36,592 nt of DNA, taken from Methylococcales bacterium (GTDB lineage: Bacteria > Pseudomonadota > Gammaproteobacteria > Methylococcales > Methylomonadaceae). Shown here piece by piece: positions 1 through 9,288 of the stretch. The number at the start of each line of letters is the position of its first letter. The stretch's first letter is position 1. The notes below the pieces were generated by a model that saw nothing but the letters and a program-made list of their open reading frames with translations, had not been told where the DNA came from and searched no databases. Made by a program: the position numbers and the translations under genes. The DNA is taken from NCBI GenBank assembly GCA_003584895.1, contig QVQF01000091.1, forward strand, positions 1 through 36,592, read 5' to 3'.

Positions 1-596
1 ACTACAATCTTGGCGGCTAGGGTTTTAACTTTATTTTCAAGAGTATCTAAGACATAGGCGCCAATGATTCTTTTGCCATGCGCATCGTCTGTAGCTGCGG
101 TGATGAGTTCGACCACGTTATGATGATCTAATAATTCAATGTTGGGATGTTGTTGCGCACGTTCAATCAGTGATAGCGATACTGCTTTTCCAGTGGCATC
201 GTCAGAGTGAACTACGCGTCGGTGTGAATGTCCGCCTTCACGGTTTAAATGTAGTTGTGTTTCGCCCGAGGCGTTCTCTTCTTCAGTAAATACGACGCCT
301 TGTGCGCGTAACCATTCTATGGAATTTTTACCTTGAGTGACTGTCAGTCGGACTATGTCTGGATTACAAAGCCCTGCACCGGCATCAAGGGTATCTTCGA
401 TGTGTGATTCTATAGAGTCTTCGGCATCAAATACTGCGGATATGCCACCTTGGGCATAATAAGTACTGCTAGAGGTGAGTGCAAACTTCGATAATACGGC
501 AACCGATGTGTTTTGTTCTGCCAGTTTTAACGCTAGAGTAAGGCCCGCTCCGCCGCTGCCAATAATGAGTACGTTTAGTTTTCTGGTATAGGGCAT
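1..596 (-). CDS. nadB: L-aspartate oxidase, N-terminal part (runs off the left edge)
   Basis: FAD-dependent enzyme that oxidises L-aspartate to iminoaspartate, the first step of de novo NAD synthesis in the cytoplasm. The ORF track omits it because it has no stop inside the window. My reverse-strand translation gives about 198 residues with no stop. It starts MPYTRKLNVLIIGSGGAGL, a dinucleotide-binding GxGxxG motif at residues 12-18. It continues with SSTYYAQGGISAVF and HLNREGGHSHRRVVHSDDATGK, both signatures of the NadB/succinate dehydrogenase flavoprotein family; the second lies near the active site in NadB. The family is about 530 residues, so roughly the first 37% is here. It diverges from rpoE, the arrangement known in E. 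coli and Pseudomonas, which strengthens both calls. Confidence 0.95.
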   Translation of the reverse strand, partial: MPYTRKLNVLIIGSGGAGLTLALKLAEQNTSVAVLSKFALTSSSTYYAQGGISAVFDAEDSIESHIEDTLDAGAGLCNPDIVRLTVTQGKNSIEWLRAQGVVFTEEENASGETQLHLNREGGHSHRRVVHSDDATGKAVSLSLIERAQQHPNIELLDHHNVVELITAATDDAHGKRIIGAYVLDTLENKVKTLAAKIV

Positions 597-724
597 GGCG
601 GTCTATCTGTTAGTCTGTACTAAAAAGTGAATAATATGTTGGTTGCTAACTGAAGGTTGTGGCTTAGTTGGCAACGTTTATGGATAATAACGCTTTTTAG
701 CGTGATAGCACAAATTTGTACATA

Positions 725-752
725 AGAACTTTATGATAATTTGACTGTCCAT
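725..752 (+). promoter_or_regulatory. possible sigma-E type autoregulatory promoter of rpoE
   Basis: AGAACTT (725-731) resembles the sigma-E -35 element GGAACTT. Sixteen bases later TCCAT (748-752) is a partial match to the TCTGA/TCAAA -10 class. Autoregulation of rpoE operons from such a promoter is well established. If it is real, transcription would begin near 758, after the TTG start used in the ORF track and before the GTG start at 774. The match is imperfect, so this is suggestive only. Confidence 0.27.
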
Positions 753-773
753 GACCTTATTGTAAGAGCCGAA

Positions 774-1364
774 GTGATCAATCAGCCCAGAAATAGCGAG
801 CAGTTAGACGAAGAGTTAGTGTCGCGTGTGCAGCATGGCGATAAAGCGGCTTTTGATTTATTAGTGATCAAATATCAGCATAAAATAATTCAGTTAGTTA
901 ATCGTTATGTTAAAGATCCCAGTGAAGCGCAAGATGTCGCACAAGAAGCTTTTATTAAGGCTTATCGTGCCTTAGGTGCTTTTAGAGGTGAGGCTACTTT
1001 TTATACTTGGTTATATCGCATTGCTATTAATACCGCTAAAAATTATTTAATTTTAAGAACTAGAAGGCATTCCAATTATCAGCTTGATATACAAGAAGTA
1101 GAAGCTATAGGAAATGAACCTCAATTACAGGGTATGGATACACCTGAACAATTAATACTGAATGAAGAAATAATGACTACTCTTAACAAGGCTATTGAAG
1201 ATCTTCCAGAGGAAATGCAGCTTGCATTTAAACTGCGAGAATTTGAAGGCTTGAGTTACGAAGAGATTGCCCTAGCGATGGACTGTCCTATTGGAACGAT
1301 ACGCTCACGACTCTTTAGAGCGCGTGAAGCGATTGATAAACAATTATCGCCTTTACTTGAATAG
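774..1364 (+). CDS. rpoE: RNA polymerase sigma-E factor (RpoE/AlgU)
   Basis: Extracytoplasmic-function sigma factor that directs RNA polymerase to envelope-stress genes. Region 2 is clear (FDLLVIKYQHKI, DVAQEAFIKAYRAL, FYTWLYRIAINTAKNYL). Region 4 carries the helix-turn-helix LSYEEIALAMDCPIGTIRSR. It is close to E. coli RpoE throughout. The ORF track starts at TTG 741, which adds 11 residues with no counterpart in RpoE proteins I know. I prefer the in-frame GTG at 774 because TAAGAG lies 5 bases upstream and the protein then begins near the usual RpoE start; TTG 741 has no good ribosome-binding site. It is followed 11 bases later by its anti-sigma factor and then a DegP-type protease, the classic rpoE/algU operon context. 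Function is near certain; the start is uncertain. Confidence 0.95.
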   Translation: MINQPRNSEQLDEELVSRVQHGDKAAFDLLVIKYQHKIIQLVNRYVKDPSEAQDVAQEAFIKAYRALGAFRGEATFYTWLYRIAINTAKNYLILRTRRHSNYQLDIQEVEAIGNEPQLQGMDTPEQLILNEEIMTTLNKAIEDLPEEMQLAFKLREFEGLSYEEIALAMDCPIGTIRSRLFRAREAIDKQLSPLLE

Positions 1365-1375
1365 GATGATTTGAA

Positions 1376-1876
1376 ATGTCAGAAGATTTAAATCAGAAAA
1401 TATCTCAGTTTATGGATAATGAATTGGAGCATGCTGATGCTCTACAATTATTAGCTGCCTTAAATGCGCAGCCTGAACTACAACATAAATTGCATCGATA
1501 TACAGCGATTAGTCATGCTTTAAAGAACCAAGTTTATTTAAAGGTAAAAGATGATTTCTCAGCCAACATAGCTGAGCAGATACAACAAGAGCCTGTGCCT
1601 GTTATAGAGCAAGCACCCTCTTTTAAGCAAACTTATCAATGGCTAGCTTTGGCAGCATCACTCGCGTTTATTGCCTTTATTGTCGATCAAAGTTTTAATG
1701 CCCAGCTATTTACACCTGCTGCAACCTTACAGATGGCGCAGCGATGGCTGCCTGAGCAGTCAAATCTGAATAAACTGATTGGTCAGTATCTTAAGGAACA
1801 TAGTCTTGATGCTTATGCGAAAAGCGAGGTGGACGATAAACCTTACGGAAAGGTGACGACCTATAATCAAAAATGA
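1376..1876 (+). CDS. rseA: anti-sigma-E factor, RseA/MucA family
   Basis: Single-pass inner-membrane protein that holds RpoE inactive until stress-triggered proteolysis. The N-terminal cytoplasmic part has the RseA pattern (QKISQFMDNELEHADALQLL, then ...LHRYTAISHALK), which binds the sigma factor. One hydrophobic segment (WLALAASLAFIAFIVDQSF, about residues 88-106) is followed by a periplasmic tail of about 60 residues. At 166 residues it is somewhat shorter than E. coli RseA (216) and MucA (194). The start is supported by AGGAT upstream. It lies directly after rpoE. No RseB/MucB or RseC/MucC gene follows, unlike E. coli and Pseudomonas; the next gene is the protease. The symbol mucA would be equally fair. 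Confidence 0.88.
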   Translation: MSEDLNQKISQFMDNELEHADALQLLAALNAQPELQHKLHRYTAISHALKNQVYLKVKDDFSANIAEQIQQEPVPVIEQAPSFKQTYQWLALAASLAFIAFIVDQSFNAQLFTPAATLQMAQRWLPEQSNLNKLIGQYLKEHSLDAYAKSEVDDKPYGKVTTYNQK

Positions 1877-1944
1877 AGTCGCGTGGATTGATTAATCTGT
1901 AACAAACATGTTTTTTTTTATTACTTTTAGGGAATGGAGTTGTT

Positions 1945-3363
1945 ATGCTTAAAAAGCTTGCTTGGTGTGTAGTTCTCGTTTTTATGTTTAATCAAAATGG
2001 CTTAGCGCAATTGCCAGACTTTACCGAAATGGTAAAGACTAATGGCGTTGCTGTGGTAAATATTAGTACCACGCAAAAAGCAAAACCTGAAGCTGCTGAG
2101 GGTCCTCAAAAAGAAATTCCTATGCCTGAAGGCATGCCACCTGAAATGGAGGAATTATTTAAACGTTTCTTTAATAATCCTAATGGCGGTGGTAATGGTC
2201 CAGAGGGTGAGGGAGATACTCAGTCTTTAGGATCAGGCTTTGTGATTGATAAGAGTGGTTACGTGCTCACTAATCATCATGTTGTTAAAGACGCTGATGA
2301 AATTATTGTTAAATTTTCTGATCGACGTGAATTAATTGCCAAGCTCATTGGTTCTGATGCGCGTACCGATGTGGCGTTATTAAAAGTTGAAGCAACTGAT
2401 TTGCCAGTAGTGAGTATTGGTGATCCTAGTAAACTTCAGGTTGGTGAGTGGGTGCTCGCTATTGGTTCGCCGTTTGGCTTTGAACAATCAGTGACAGCGG
2501 GTATTGTCAGTGCTAAAGGCCGCAGTTTGCCTGGTGGTAATTATGTGCCGTTTATACAAACCGATGTAGCCATTAATCCTGGAAATTCAGGAGGACCTTT
2601 GTTTAATATGGATGGCAAAGTGGTGGGTATAAACTCACAGATTTATAGCCGCACTGGTGGCTTTATGGGGCTTTCATTTGCAATCCCTATGGATGTGGTT
2701 ATGAATGTGGTGGCACAAATTAAAGCCAATGGTAAAGCTGCGCATGGCTGGTTAGGTGTACAGATTCAAGATGTAACTAGAGAGCTCGCTGAATCTTTTG
2801 GTATGAAAAAACCTCAAGGTGCTTTGGTTTCTAAAGTGATACCTGATAGTCCTGCAGAAAAAGCGCAGTTACAAATTGGTGATATTATTACTGAATTTAA
2901 CGGGCAATCCATAGAAAAGTCGGGTGATTTGCCACCTATGGTTGGCATGACGCCGATTAAAGATAAAGCTACGCTGAAAATCATCAGGCAGGGCGATGAA
3001 AAAATCATTAACTTTAATATCGGCTTATTGCCTGAGCAAGTTGATAAGGTCGCTGACAGTAAGGCTGAAAAAGCTAAGCCGACTAACCGATTAGGCGTTA
3101 CTGTGACAGATTTAACAGTTGAAGAAAGACAATTGACACAAGTTAGTAAAGGTGGCGTGTTGGTACATAATATAGCTAAAGGTGCCGCCAAGAGTGCAGG
3201 TGTTCAGTTAGGTGATGTTATTCTACGTCTTGATAATCAACTTATTCAGGATGTGGCTGGCTTTGAAAAGATTGTTAAAAATTTACCGGCCGGTAAGTCT
3301 GTTGCTGCTTTAATTCAACGACGTGGTAATCCTGCCTTTTTAGCGCTTAAGATTGATAAATAA
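1945..3363 (+). CDS. mucD: periplasmic serine endoprotease DegP/DegQ/MucD type
   Basis: HtrA-family protease and chaperone that degrades misfolded envelope proteins in the periplasm. Residues 1-21 are a Sec signal peptide, likely cleaved after GLA. The trypsin-like domain has a complete triad by position: H112 in TNHHVV, D142 in DARTDVALL, S215 in NPGNSGGP. Two PDZ domains follow, around residues 260-370 (HGWLGVQIQDV...) and 385-470 (RLGVTVTDL..., LGDVILRLDNQ). Length (472) matches MucD/DegQ. A glycine-rich, acidic stretch sits before the catalytic domain in the LA-loop area. GGAATGGAG gives a ribosome-binding site. As third gene of the rpoE operon it matches Pseudomonas algU-mucA-...-mucD, so it is probably a sigma-E target. 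I cannot separate DegP from DegQ by sequence alone. Confidence 0.95.
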   Translation: MLKKLAWCVVLVFMFNQNGLAQLPDFTEMVKTNGVAVVNISTTQKAKPEAAEGPQKEIPMPEGMPPEMEELFKRFFNNPNGGGNGPEGEGDTQSLGSGFVIDKSGYVLTNHHVVKDADEIIVKFSDRRELIAKLIGSDARTDVALLKVEATDLPVVSIGDPSKLQVGEWVLAIGSPFGFEQSVTAGIVSAKGRSLPGGNYVPFIQTDVAINPGNSGGPLFNMDGKVVGINSQIYSRTGGFMGLSFAIPMDVVMNVVAQIKANGKAAHGWLGVQIQDVTRELAESFGMKKPQGALVSKVIPDSPAEKAQLQIGDIITEFNGQSIEKSGDLPPMVGMTPIKDKATLKIIRQGDEKIINFNIGLLPEQVDKVADSKAEKAKPTNRLGVTVTDLTVEERQLTQVSKGGVLVHNIAKGAAKSAGVQLGDVILRLDNQLIQDVAGFEKIVKNLPAGKSVAALIQRRGNPAFLALKIDK

Positions 3364-3426
3364 GCTTATGCGTGTGTGTTAAAACAGCACTCTATCTTGA
3401 GTTGCTGTTTGCATTACAAACAACAG

Positions 3427-3450
3427 CGGCGGATTTATTCCGCCGTTTTT
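3427..3450 (+). terminator. intrinsic terminator of the rpoE operon
   Basis: A perfect 7-bp stem, CGGCGGA / TCCGCCG, with a TTTAT loop, is followed at once by TTTTT. It lies 64 bases after the mucD stop. A second hairpin (AAACAGCA / TGCTGTTT, 3382-3410) sits just upstream but has no T-run. Confidence 0.85.
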
Positions 3451-3490
3451 GTGGACAAAGGCCTATACAACGTAAATACATTAACCGTCT

Positions 3491-3610
3491 TTCCGGCATG
3501 GACTGCCGGAATCCAGTTGCCATGGATGGCATTACAATATTTCCACATAGCATTTAGTCGGTTAATACATCCATGTGTTCTGGATCCCGGCAGTCCATGC
3601 CGGGATGACG
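3491..3610. repeat. REP-type inverted-pair element (REPIN/BIME-like), copy 1
   Basis: Two palindromic arms face each other about 70 bases apart. The left arm has CCGGCATGGACTGCCGG followed by AATCCAG. The right arm, read on the other strand, is CGTCATCCCGGCATGGACTGCCGGGATCCAG. Each arm is itself a hairpin (CCCGGCA, 5-base loop, TGCCGGG), so the whole can fold into one long hairpin. The right arm is identical over 31 bases to the left arm of the copy at 5841. The 416-base gap between mucD and prmB holds the terminator, this element and a T-rich stretch before prmB. The small ORFs at 3372 and 3376 are readings of the terminator and repeat and are not genes. Confidence 0.85.
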
Positions 3611-3779
3611 ATTTAGGTGTTTTCGGCTACATATAATTAGATTTTTTTTATTCGCTACGACTTGCATAGGACCGCTTTTTTTGTGCGTGATGGTGTATAA
3701 AACTTAAACTGAGAAGGCTGGATTAGTTTAAAATCCTCGCTTTAGTCAAAATCTCTCACTCTTGCTTAATAATTGACTC

Positions 3780-4712
3780 ATGCAATCTACACATACTGAT
3801 GTTTTAACGACCCTTTCAACGCTGCGTGATTATATACGCTGGGCAGCCAGTCGCTTTTCCATCGCTGGCGTTAGTTTTGGACATGGCACTCTGACTGCGC
3901 TTGATGAGGCGGCAGCTCTCGTCTTACATACGGTGCATCAACCCTATAATTTGGCTGAAGCATACCTGGATGCGGCATTAACCATGGCAGAGCGGTCATC
4001 GATTATTGATATCATCGACAGACGTATTAATGAAAGAACTCCTGCAGCTTATTTAACGAATGAGGCTATTTTCGCTGGTCTTGCCTTTTATGTTGATAAT
4101 CGGGTATTAGTGCCAAGATCACCTATTGCTGAACTCATTGAGCAGCGGTTTTCTCCGTGGGTGGAAGAAGAGCAGGTCGTTCGTATTTTAGATTTGTGTA
4201 CGGGTAGTGGTTGCATTGCGATTGCCTGTGCTTATGCTTTTCAAGAAGCCTACGTGGATGCAGTTGATTTATCTGCTGATGCCTTAGATGTGGCTACTAT
4301 TAATGTTGATAAACATCAGGTAGCTGAGTCGGTAACCTTATATCAATCAGATTTGTTTAATGAATTGCCTGCGGCGAAATATGACATTATTGTCAGTAAC
4401 CCGCCTTATGTTAGTCATCAAGAATGGTCAGAGTTGCCTCAAGAGTTCCGTGCAGAACCTGATATGGGTTTTAAAGGCGGTGAGTCAGGTTTGGATCTTG
4501 TTATACGTATTTTGGTGGATGCCGATGCGTATTTGGCAACGCAGGGTATTTTATGTGTGGAAGTGGGCAGTAGCGCTCAAACCTTACAAGATACCTTTCC
4601 GAACGTGCCCTTCTTTTGGATGAATTTTGAACGAGGTGGTGATGGCGTATTCTTACTGACGGCAGGGCAGGTTCATGAGTATCACAATTTATTTATAGCG
4701 GCGTTAGATTAA
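3780..4712 (+). CDS. prmB: ribosomal protein uL3 glutamine N5-methyltransferase
   Basis: SAM-dependent enzyme that methylates a glutamine of ribosomal protein L3 in the cytoplasm. The HemK-family catalytic motif NPPY is at residues 207-210 ([11 protein letters not shown]), and the SAM-binding motif I is [12 protein letters not shown]. The N-terminal helical domain ([21 protein letters not shown]) and the segment [21 protein letters not shown] are typical of PrmB rather than PrmC. The 310-residue length fits. It ends one base before aroC; prmB-aroC is a common gammaproteobacterial pair, and the two are surely cotranscribed. Confidence 0.94.
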   Translation: MQSTHTDVLTTLSTLRDYIRWAASRFSIAGVSFGHGTLTALDEAAALVLHTVHQPYNLAEAYLDAALTMAERSSIIDIIDRRINERTPAAYLTNEAIFAGLAFYVDNRVLVPRSPIAELIEQRFSPWVEEEQVVRILDLCTGSGCIAIACAYAFQEAYVDAVDLSADALDVATINVDKHQVAESVTLYQSDLFNELPAAKYDIIVSNPPYVSHQEWSELPQEFRAEPDMGFKGGESGLDLVIRILVDADAYLATQGILCVEVGSSAQTLQDTFPNVPFFWMNFERGGDGVFLLTAGQVHEYHNLFIAALD

Positions 4713-4713
4713 T

Positions 4714-5802
4714 ATGTCTGGAAATACGATAGGAAAATTATTTACGGTCACCTCCTTTGGTGAAAGTCATGGTCCTGCCATAGGTTGTATTGTTGATGGC
4801 TGTCCTCCGGGATTGTTGCTGTCAGAAGCTGATTTACAAGAAGATCTTGATCGCAGAAAACCAGGTACCTCAAGACATACCACGCAACGTCGTGAAGCTG
4901 ATGTAGTAAAAATATTATCGGGTGTGTTTGAGGGCAAAACGACAGGTACGCCTATTGGCTTATTAATAGAAAACACCGATCAACGTTCAAAAGATTATTC
5001 TAAAATTGCTGATACTTTCAGGCCTGGTCATGCAGATTATACTTATCAGCAAAAGTACGGCTTTAGAGATTATCGCGGTGGTGGTCGCTCGTCGGCCCGT
5101 GAAACGGCCATGCGCGTTGCCGCCGGTGGTATTGCTAAAAAATATCTTAAAGAATTGGCGGGCATAGAAGTTCGTGGTTATTTATCACAATTAGGCCCAA
5201 TAAAAATAGAAAAACTGGATTGGTCTATCATCGATAGCAATCCCTTCTTTTGTCCTGATATCGATAAAGTGGCCGAAATGGAAGCTTATATGGATGCCTT
5301 ACGTAAGGAAGGTGAATCCATAGGCGCAAGAATAGAGGTGGTCGCAACCAATGTGCCGCCTGGCTTAGGTGAACCTATTTTTGATCGTTTAGATGCTGAT
5401 TTGGCTCATGCCTTGATGAGTATTAATGCGGTTAAAGGTGTAGAGATCGGTGATGGCTTTGGCTGTGTGAACAGTAAAGGCACACAGTTTCGTGATGAAA
5501 TAACGCCTACAGGCTTTTTGAGTAATCATGCGGGTGGTATTTTAGGCGGTATTTCTAGTGGTCAGTCTATTACGGCTAGTATTGCCTTAAAACCGACCTC
5601 AAGTTTACGCTTACCAGGTAAGAGTATTAATCAACAAGGTGAGGCCATAGAGGTGAGTACTGAAGGTCGTCATGATCCTTGTGTAGGAATACGCGCTACA
5701 CCAATTGCCGAAGCGATGATGGCTTTAGTCTTAATGGATCATTTGTTAAGACATAGGGCACAAAATCTACATGTTCAATCGGGCTTGCCCATTATTCGGT
5801 AA
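4714..5802 (+). CDS. aroC: chorismate synthase
   Basis: Last step of the shikimate pathway: converts 5-enolpyruvylshikimate-3-phosphate to chorismate with reduced FMN. Strong family signatures are the N-terminal [19 protein letters not shown], then [14 protein letters not shown] and the GRSSARET motif in [20 protein letters not shown], and [17 protein letters not shown] near the C-terminus. The 362-residue length is normal. The start follows the prmB stop by one base with no strong ribosome-binding site, so translation is probably coupled to prmB. Confidence 0.97.
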   Translation: MSGNTIGKLFTVTSFGESHGPAIGCIVDGCPPGLLLSEADLQEDLDRRKPGTSRHTTQRREADVVKILSGVFEGKTTGTPIGLLIENTDQRSKDYSKIADTFRPGHADYTYQQKYGFRDYRGGGRSSARETAMRVAAGGIAKKYLKELAGIEVRGYLSQLGPIKIEKLDWSIIDSNPFFCPDIDKVAEMEAYMDALRKEGESIGARIEVVATNVPPGLGEPIFDRLDADLAHALMSINAVKGVEIGDGFGCVNSKGTQFRDEITPTGFLSNHAGGILGGISSGQSITASIALKPTSSLRLPGKSINQQGEAIEVSTEGRHDPCVGIRATPIAEAMMALVLMDHLLRHRAQNLHVQSGLPIIR

Positions 5803-5840
5803 ATGGTAGAAGATAATTCCGAGTCATTATTTCTATTATG

Positions 5841-5980
5841 CCGTCATCCCGGCATGGACTGCCGGGATCCAGTGTACATGGATGTACTCATCGAATGTAA
5901 ATAGTGAATATAAACAATTTTTTGATGCTTTTTACTTGCATTCTTGGCAACTGGTATCCGGCAGTCAATGCGGAATAACT
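5841..5980. repeat. REP-type inverted-pair element, copy 2
   Basis: The left arm CGTCATCCCGGCATGGACTGCCGGGATCCAG is identical over 31 bases to copy 1 read in reverse. Similarity continues past the arm (CATGGATGTA is shared), so the two copies are homologous elements in opposite orientation. The right arm (CTGGTATCCGGCAGTCAATGCGGAATAAC) is a decayed inverted match. The element fills most of the 234-base gap between aroC and the MFS gene and may also end aroC transcription. Confidence 0.82.
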
Positions 5981-6036
5981 TAGTAATGTTATTACCCAAT
6001 GTAAATCACATAAAGCCTTTTTTATAACGTAAATAA

Positions 6037-7200
6037 ATGTCTATTCCTTACTGGCGGCTGTCAGGTTTTTATTTTTTATATTTTGCAACCTTAGGTGGCT
6101 TTATACCTTACTGGAGTCTTTATTTAAAAGATTTTGGTTTTGATCCCATTGAAATTGGTGAGCTTTCTGCACTCTTGGTTGGTACAAAAGTCATCGGACC
6201 TATTTTATGGGGCTGGATAGCCGATCATACCGGTAAAAGCATAGGCATTATTCGATTGGCGGCTTTTTTTGCTACGCTGATCTTCGCAGGGTTTTTATGG
6301 GCGCATGATTATGTAGGCTTTGCCTTGATCACCGTAGGTTTTAGTTTCTTTTGGAATGCCATGCTGCCGCAATTTGAAGCAGTGACTTTAGCGCATTTAA
6401 GAAATGAATCACATCGTTATAGTCGAATAAGATTGTGGGGGTCTATAGGTTTTATTGTCGCGGTACTGAGTATCGGTGCTGTTTTAGAACACTATCCAGT
6501 CACCTTGCTGCCGCTAATTATTGCTGCATTATTATTGTTAAATGCGGGTATTACCTTTGTCACTCCCGAAGCTAAAAGTATTAGTTTTGATGTGGCAGCA
6601 CATGGCATATTAAAAATCATTAAGATGCCAGAAGTATTAGCCTTTATCGCAGTTAATGTATTGTTGCAAATGGCGCATGCTCCTTATTATGTTTTTTACT
6701 CCATTTATCTAAAGCATGCTCAATACTCAGCCATGGTCACAGGGTTGCTTTGGGCATTAGGGGTCTTGGCTGAGATCGTGTTATTTATTTATATGCGCAA
6801 TGTGTTAAAACATTGTTCATTACGCGCCATTCTTTTGCTGAGTTTAGCGTTGGCAACCGCTAGGTGGCTAATGATAGGCTGGGGGGCAGATTATTTGTGG
6901 GTGCTCATTGTTGCGCAACTATGTCATGCCGCCACTTTTGGGGGTACTCATGTCGTTGCTATGTATTTGCTGAAGCGTTATTTTGGTGAGCAACATCAAG
7001 GTAAAGGCCAAGCTTTATATACCAGTCTTTGTTTTGGCTTAGGTGGCGTGTTGGGTAGTCTTTATAGTGGTTATTATTGGGATTTACTAGGTTCACGTTT
7101 TGTGTTTTCAATGGCTGCCGCGTGTTGTGGCTTAGCTTTTATTATTGCTTATGTTTGGGTAGGTAGGGAAAATACTCAAGATAAGCTTGTGGTAGGTTAG
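6037..7200 (+). CDS. MFS transporter, HcaT/3-phenylpropionate permease-like
   Basis: Inner-membrane major facilitator protein with about 12 hydrophobic segments over 387 residues. The N-terminus (YWRLSGFYFLYFATLGGFIPYWSLYLKD) and the loop GWIADHTGKSIGIIRL correspond to the MFS_1-like/PPP group that includes E. coli HcaT. Other landmarks are RIRLWGSIGFIVAV and the late GGVLGSLYSGYYWD. The start is the first ATG after the REP element; the ribosome-binding site is weak. Substrate cannot be told from sequence: no aromatic catabolism genes are nearby, and in many gammaproteobacteria relatives of this family stand alone near housekeeping genes. It lies 81 bases before lpxK and could be cotranscribed with it. 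Confidence 0.8.
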   Translation: MSIPYWRLSGFYFLYFATLGGFIPYWSLYLKDFGFDPIEIGELSALLVGTKVIGPILWGWIADHTGKSIGIIRLAAFFATLIFAGFLWAHDYVGFALITVGFSFFWNAMLPQFEAVTLAHLRNESHRYSRIRLWGSIGFIVAVLSIGAVLEHYPVTLLPLIIAALLLLNAGITFVTPEAKSISFDVAAHGILKIIKMPEVLAFIAVNVLLQMAHAPYYVFYSIYLKHAQYSAMVTGLLWALGVLAEIVLFIYMRNVLKHCSLRAILLLSLALATARWLMIGWGADYLWVLIVAQLCHAATFGGTHVVAMYLLKRYFGEQHQGKGQALYTSLCFGLGGVLGSLYSGYYWDLLGSRFVFSMAAACCGLAFIIAYVWVGRENTQDKLVVG

Positions 7201-7281
7201 AATAAGCCATTACTAATGTTTAAAATAAAGCTCTATGATATTACCGATAATCCCTTGCCTTTTGAAGCTTAAGGCAACAGC

Positions 7282-8280
7282 ATGAAGAAAACCCTTGCTC
7301 GTTGGGCCTTAGATATTTGGTATAAAGACCCTTTCATTGGTGTTTGGCTAATGCCTTTTGGTTTTTTATTCAGTGATGTGGTTCGCTTTAGAAAGTTTTT
7401 ATATCGAATAGGATTACTAAAAACCCAGACTTTACCCGTGCCTGTTATTGTCGTTGGCAATATTACTGTGGGCGGTACTGGTAAAACACCTTTAGTTATT
7501 TATTTGGCCGAACTCCTTAAGAACTCAGGCTTTAAGCCGGGCATCATTAGTCGAGGTTACGGTGGTCTAGCCGAATCTTGGCCGCAATGGGTAGATACAG
7601 ACAGCCTAGCAAAAGACGTCGGTGATGAGGCGTTGTTAATTGCTAAACAAACAGGTTGTCCTGTGGCAGTCGGGCCGTTGCGTGTAGATGCCGCTCGATT
7701 ATTATTAGAGAAAGCTGATTGTGACGTCATTTTATCGGATGATGGTTTACAGCATTATTCTTTACACAGAGATATTGAAATTGCTGTGATTGATGGTGAG
7801 CGACGCTTTGGAAATAGTTATTGTTTACCCGCAGGACCTTTGCGCGAGCCTATAGAACGCTTAACCAGTGTCGACTTTATTATCGTCAATGGTGAAAAAC
7901 AAGAGCCCAATGAGTTTTCTATGCGCTTAGAAGGTGATATCGCTATCAATTTATTAACGGGTGAGCAAAAGCACTTAGTTGACTTTATAACGGAGGATTG
8001 TCATGCCATTGCTGGCATAGGACATCCAGAACGGTTTTTTAAACAGTTAGCTTTAGCAGGACTCAACACTAGCAACAAAAGTTTTCCCGATCATTACTCA
8101 TTTAAACGTGAGGATATTGAGTTTTCTGATCAACAGCCCGTGCTGATGACAGAAAAAGATGCGGTAAAATGCACGTTATTTGCAGGTCAGCAACATTGGT
8201 ATGTGCCAGTGACAGCTAAGCCTGACAGTCTTTTTACAGAACAATTATTAAATCTTTTAAGAGAAAAGCATGATAGATAA
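7282..8280 (+). CDS. lpxK: tetraacyldisaccharide 4'-kinase
   Basis: Inner-membrane-associated kinase that phosphorylates the 4' position of the lipid A disaccharide. The P-loop [12 protein letters not shown] (residues 59-70) has the lysine at 68. ISRGYGG and the [20 protein letters not shown] block are hallmark LpxK motifs, and MTEKDAVKC is the conserved C-terminal motif. A hydrophobic segment near residues 20-35 fits the usual membrane anchor. At 332 residues it has family length. Its last 11 bases overlap the Trm112-like gene, and kdsB follows, the usual lpxK-ycaR-kdsB order. Confidence 0.96.
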   Translation: MKKTLARWALDIWYKDPFIGVWLMPFGFLFSDVVRFRKFLYRIGLLKTQTLPVPVIVVGNITVGGTGKTPLVIYLAELLKNSGFKPGIISRGYGGLAESWPQWVDTDSLAKDVGDEALLIAKQTGCPVAVGPLRVDAARLLLEKADCDVILSDDGLQHYSLHRDIEIAVIDGERRFGNSYCLPAGPLREPIERLTSVDFIIVNGEKQEPNEFSMRLEGDIAINLLTGEQKHLVDFITEDCHAIAGIGHPERFFKQLALAGLNTSNKSFPDHYSFKREDIEFSDQQPVLMTEKDAVKCTLFAGQQHWYVPVTAKPDSLFTEQLLNLLREKHDR

Positions 8281-8464
8281 AAAATTACTCGATATTCTGG
8301 CTTGCCCACTATGCAAAAGCCCATTGCATTATGATAAGGTCGCTGATGAACTGATATGCAGAGCCGATCGTTTAGCTTTCCCCGTTCGTGATGACATCCC
8401 TGTGATGATTGAAGATGAAGCGCGTCAGTTAAGTAGTGAAGAAGTAGACGCTTTATATCAATGA
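8270..8464 (+). CDS. ycaR: Trm112/YcaR-family small zinc-ribbon-like protein
   Basis: A 64-residue protein beginning [19 protein letters not shown], the classic YcaR/Trm112 opening with a CPxC knuckle, followed by [20 protein letters not shown]. Only three cysteines are present, as is common in bacterial members. Eukaryotic Trm112 activates methyltransferases; the bacterial role is not settled. It overlaps lpxK by 11 bases and kdsB by 4 (ATGA), so the three are translated as one unit. Confidence 0.92.
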   Translation: MIDKKLLDILACPLCKSPLHYDKVADELICRADRLAFPVRDDIPVMIEDEARQLSSEEVDALYQ

Positions 8465-9231
8465 GTCACCGTTTTAAAGTCGTTATTCCTGCTCGATATG
8501 GTTCAAGTCGCTTACCTGGTAAACCCTTATTAGATATAGCTGGCAAACCTATGATTGTTCATGTTTGTGAACGTGCTCAAGAAGCCGATGCTGAAGAAGT
8601 GGTCGTAGCAACGGATGATCAACGCATCTTTCAGGCCGTCACCGATTTAGGTATAAAAGCGGTGATGACACGAGTCGATCATCAAAGTGGTACAGAAAGA
8701 ATTGCTGAAGTGGCAAGGCTTTGTGGTTGGTCGGCGGATGACATTATTGTTAATCTGCAAGGTGATGAGCCCTTAATTCCTCCCGAAGCGATAAGAGAGG
8801 TTGCGCTAGCTTTGGCCAGTCAAAAGCTAGCCGGCATTGCTACTTTGGCGGCTAATATGCTGGATTCAGAAGAAATATTTAATCCCAATGCGGTTAAAGT
8901 GGTTTTGAATCAAGCTGGTTATGCACTTTACTTTAGTCGTGCGCCTATCCCGTGGGAAAGAGGTGTTTTTGATCAGATAAATAGAACACCGTCAGGTGCT
9001 GTGCCTTATCTTCGGCATATTGGTTTATATGCTTATAGGGTTGATTTTTTAAATCGCTATTGTTCCTGGCCAGCCTCAGCGCTGGAGTCTGTCGAAGCTT
9101 TAGAACAATTGAGAATACTTTGGCAGGGTGAGGCAATTTTAGTCAAAGTCATTGCTAAAACGCCTGAAGCTGGTGTGGATACTCATGAAGACCTACTAAG
9201 AGTGGCTAGAGTATTGGCATTGGCTCATTGA
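8461..9231 (+). CDS. kdsB: 3-deoxy-manno-octulosonate cytidylyltransferase
   Basis: Activates KDO as CMP-KDO for LPS inner-core synthesis in the cytoplasm. The N-terminal nucleotide-binding motif is [17 protein letters not shown]. Further family motifs are [30 protein letters not shown] and [13 protein letters not shown], with E-x-L-EQLR-L near the C-terminus. At 256 residues it has standard length. It starts inside the Trm112-like stop (ATGA) and completes a lipid A/KDO operon with lpxK. Confidence 0.97.
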   Translation: MSHRFKVVIPARYGSSRLPGKPLLDIAGKPMIVHVCERAQEADAEEVVVATDDQRIFQAVTDLGIKAVMTRVDHQSGTERIAEVARLCGWSADDIIVNLQGDEPLIPPEAIREVALALASQKLAGIATLAANMLDSEEIFNPNAVKVVLNQAGYALYFSRAPIPWERGVFDQINRTPSGAVPYLRHIGLYAYRVDFLNRYCSWPASALESVEALEQLRILWQGEAILVKVIAKTPEAGVDTHEDLLRVARVLALAH

Positions 9232-9288
9232 TTAAATCAACTGTCGATTTTAATGTCAGTCAATTAATAGTAAAATCGTCGCTATTAT

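Noticed and set aside
2814-3191. Reverse-strand ORF of 125 residues inside mucD
   Set aside because: Shadow of the PDZ-coding region; mucD itself is certain. The same applies to reverse ORFs inside aroC, lpxK, kdsB, alaC, hom, thrC, the ABC gene, trxB and bpt.
3372-3636. Overlapping ORFs of 61 and 86 residues after mucD
   Set aside because: They read through the terminator and the REP-type element; no ribosome-binding site and no plausible protein.
9245-9278. Inverted repeat CGATTTTA/TAAAATCG after kdsB as a terminator
   Set aside because: An 18-base loop, an AT-rich stem and no T-run make it weak.
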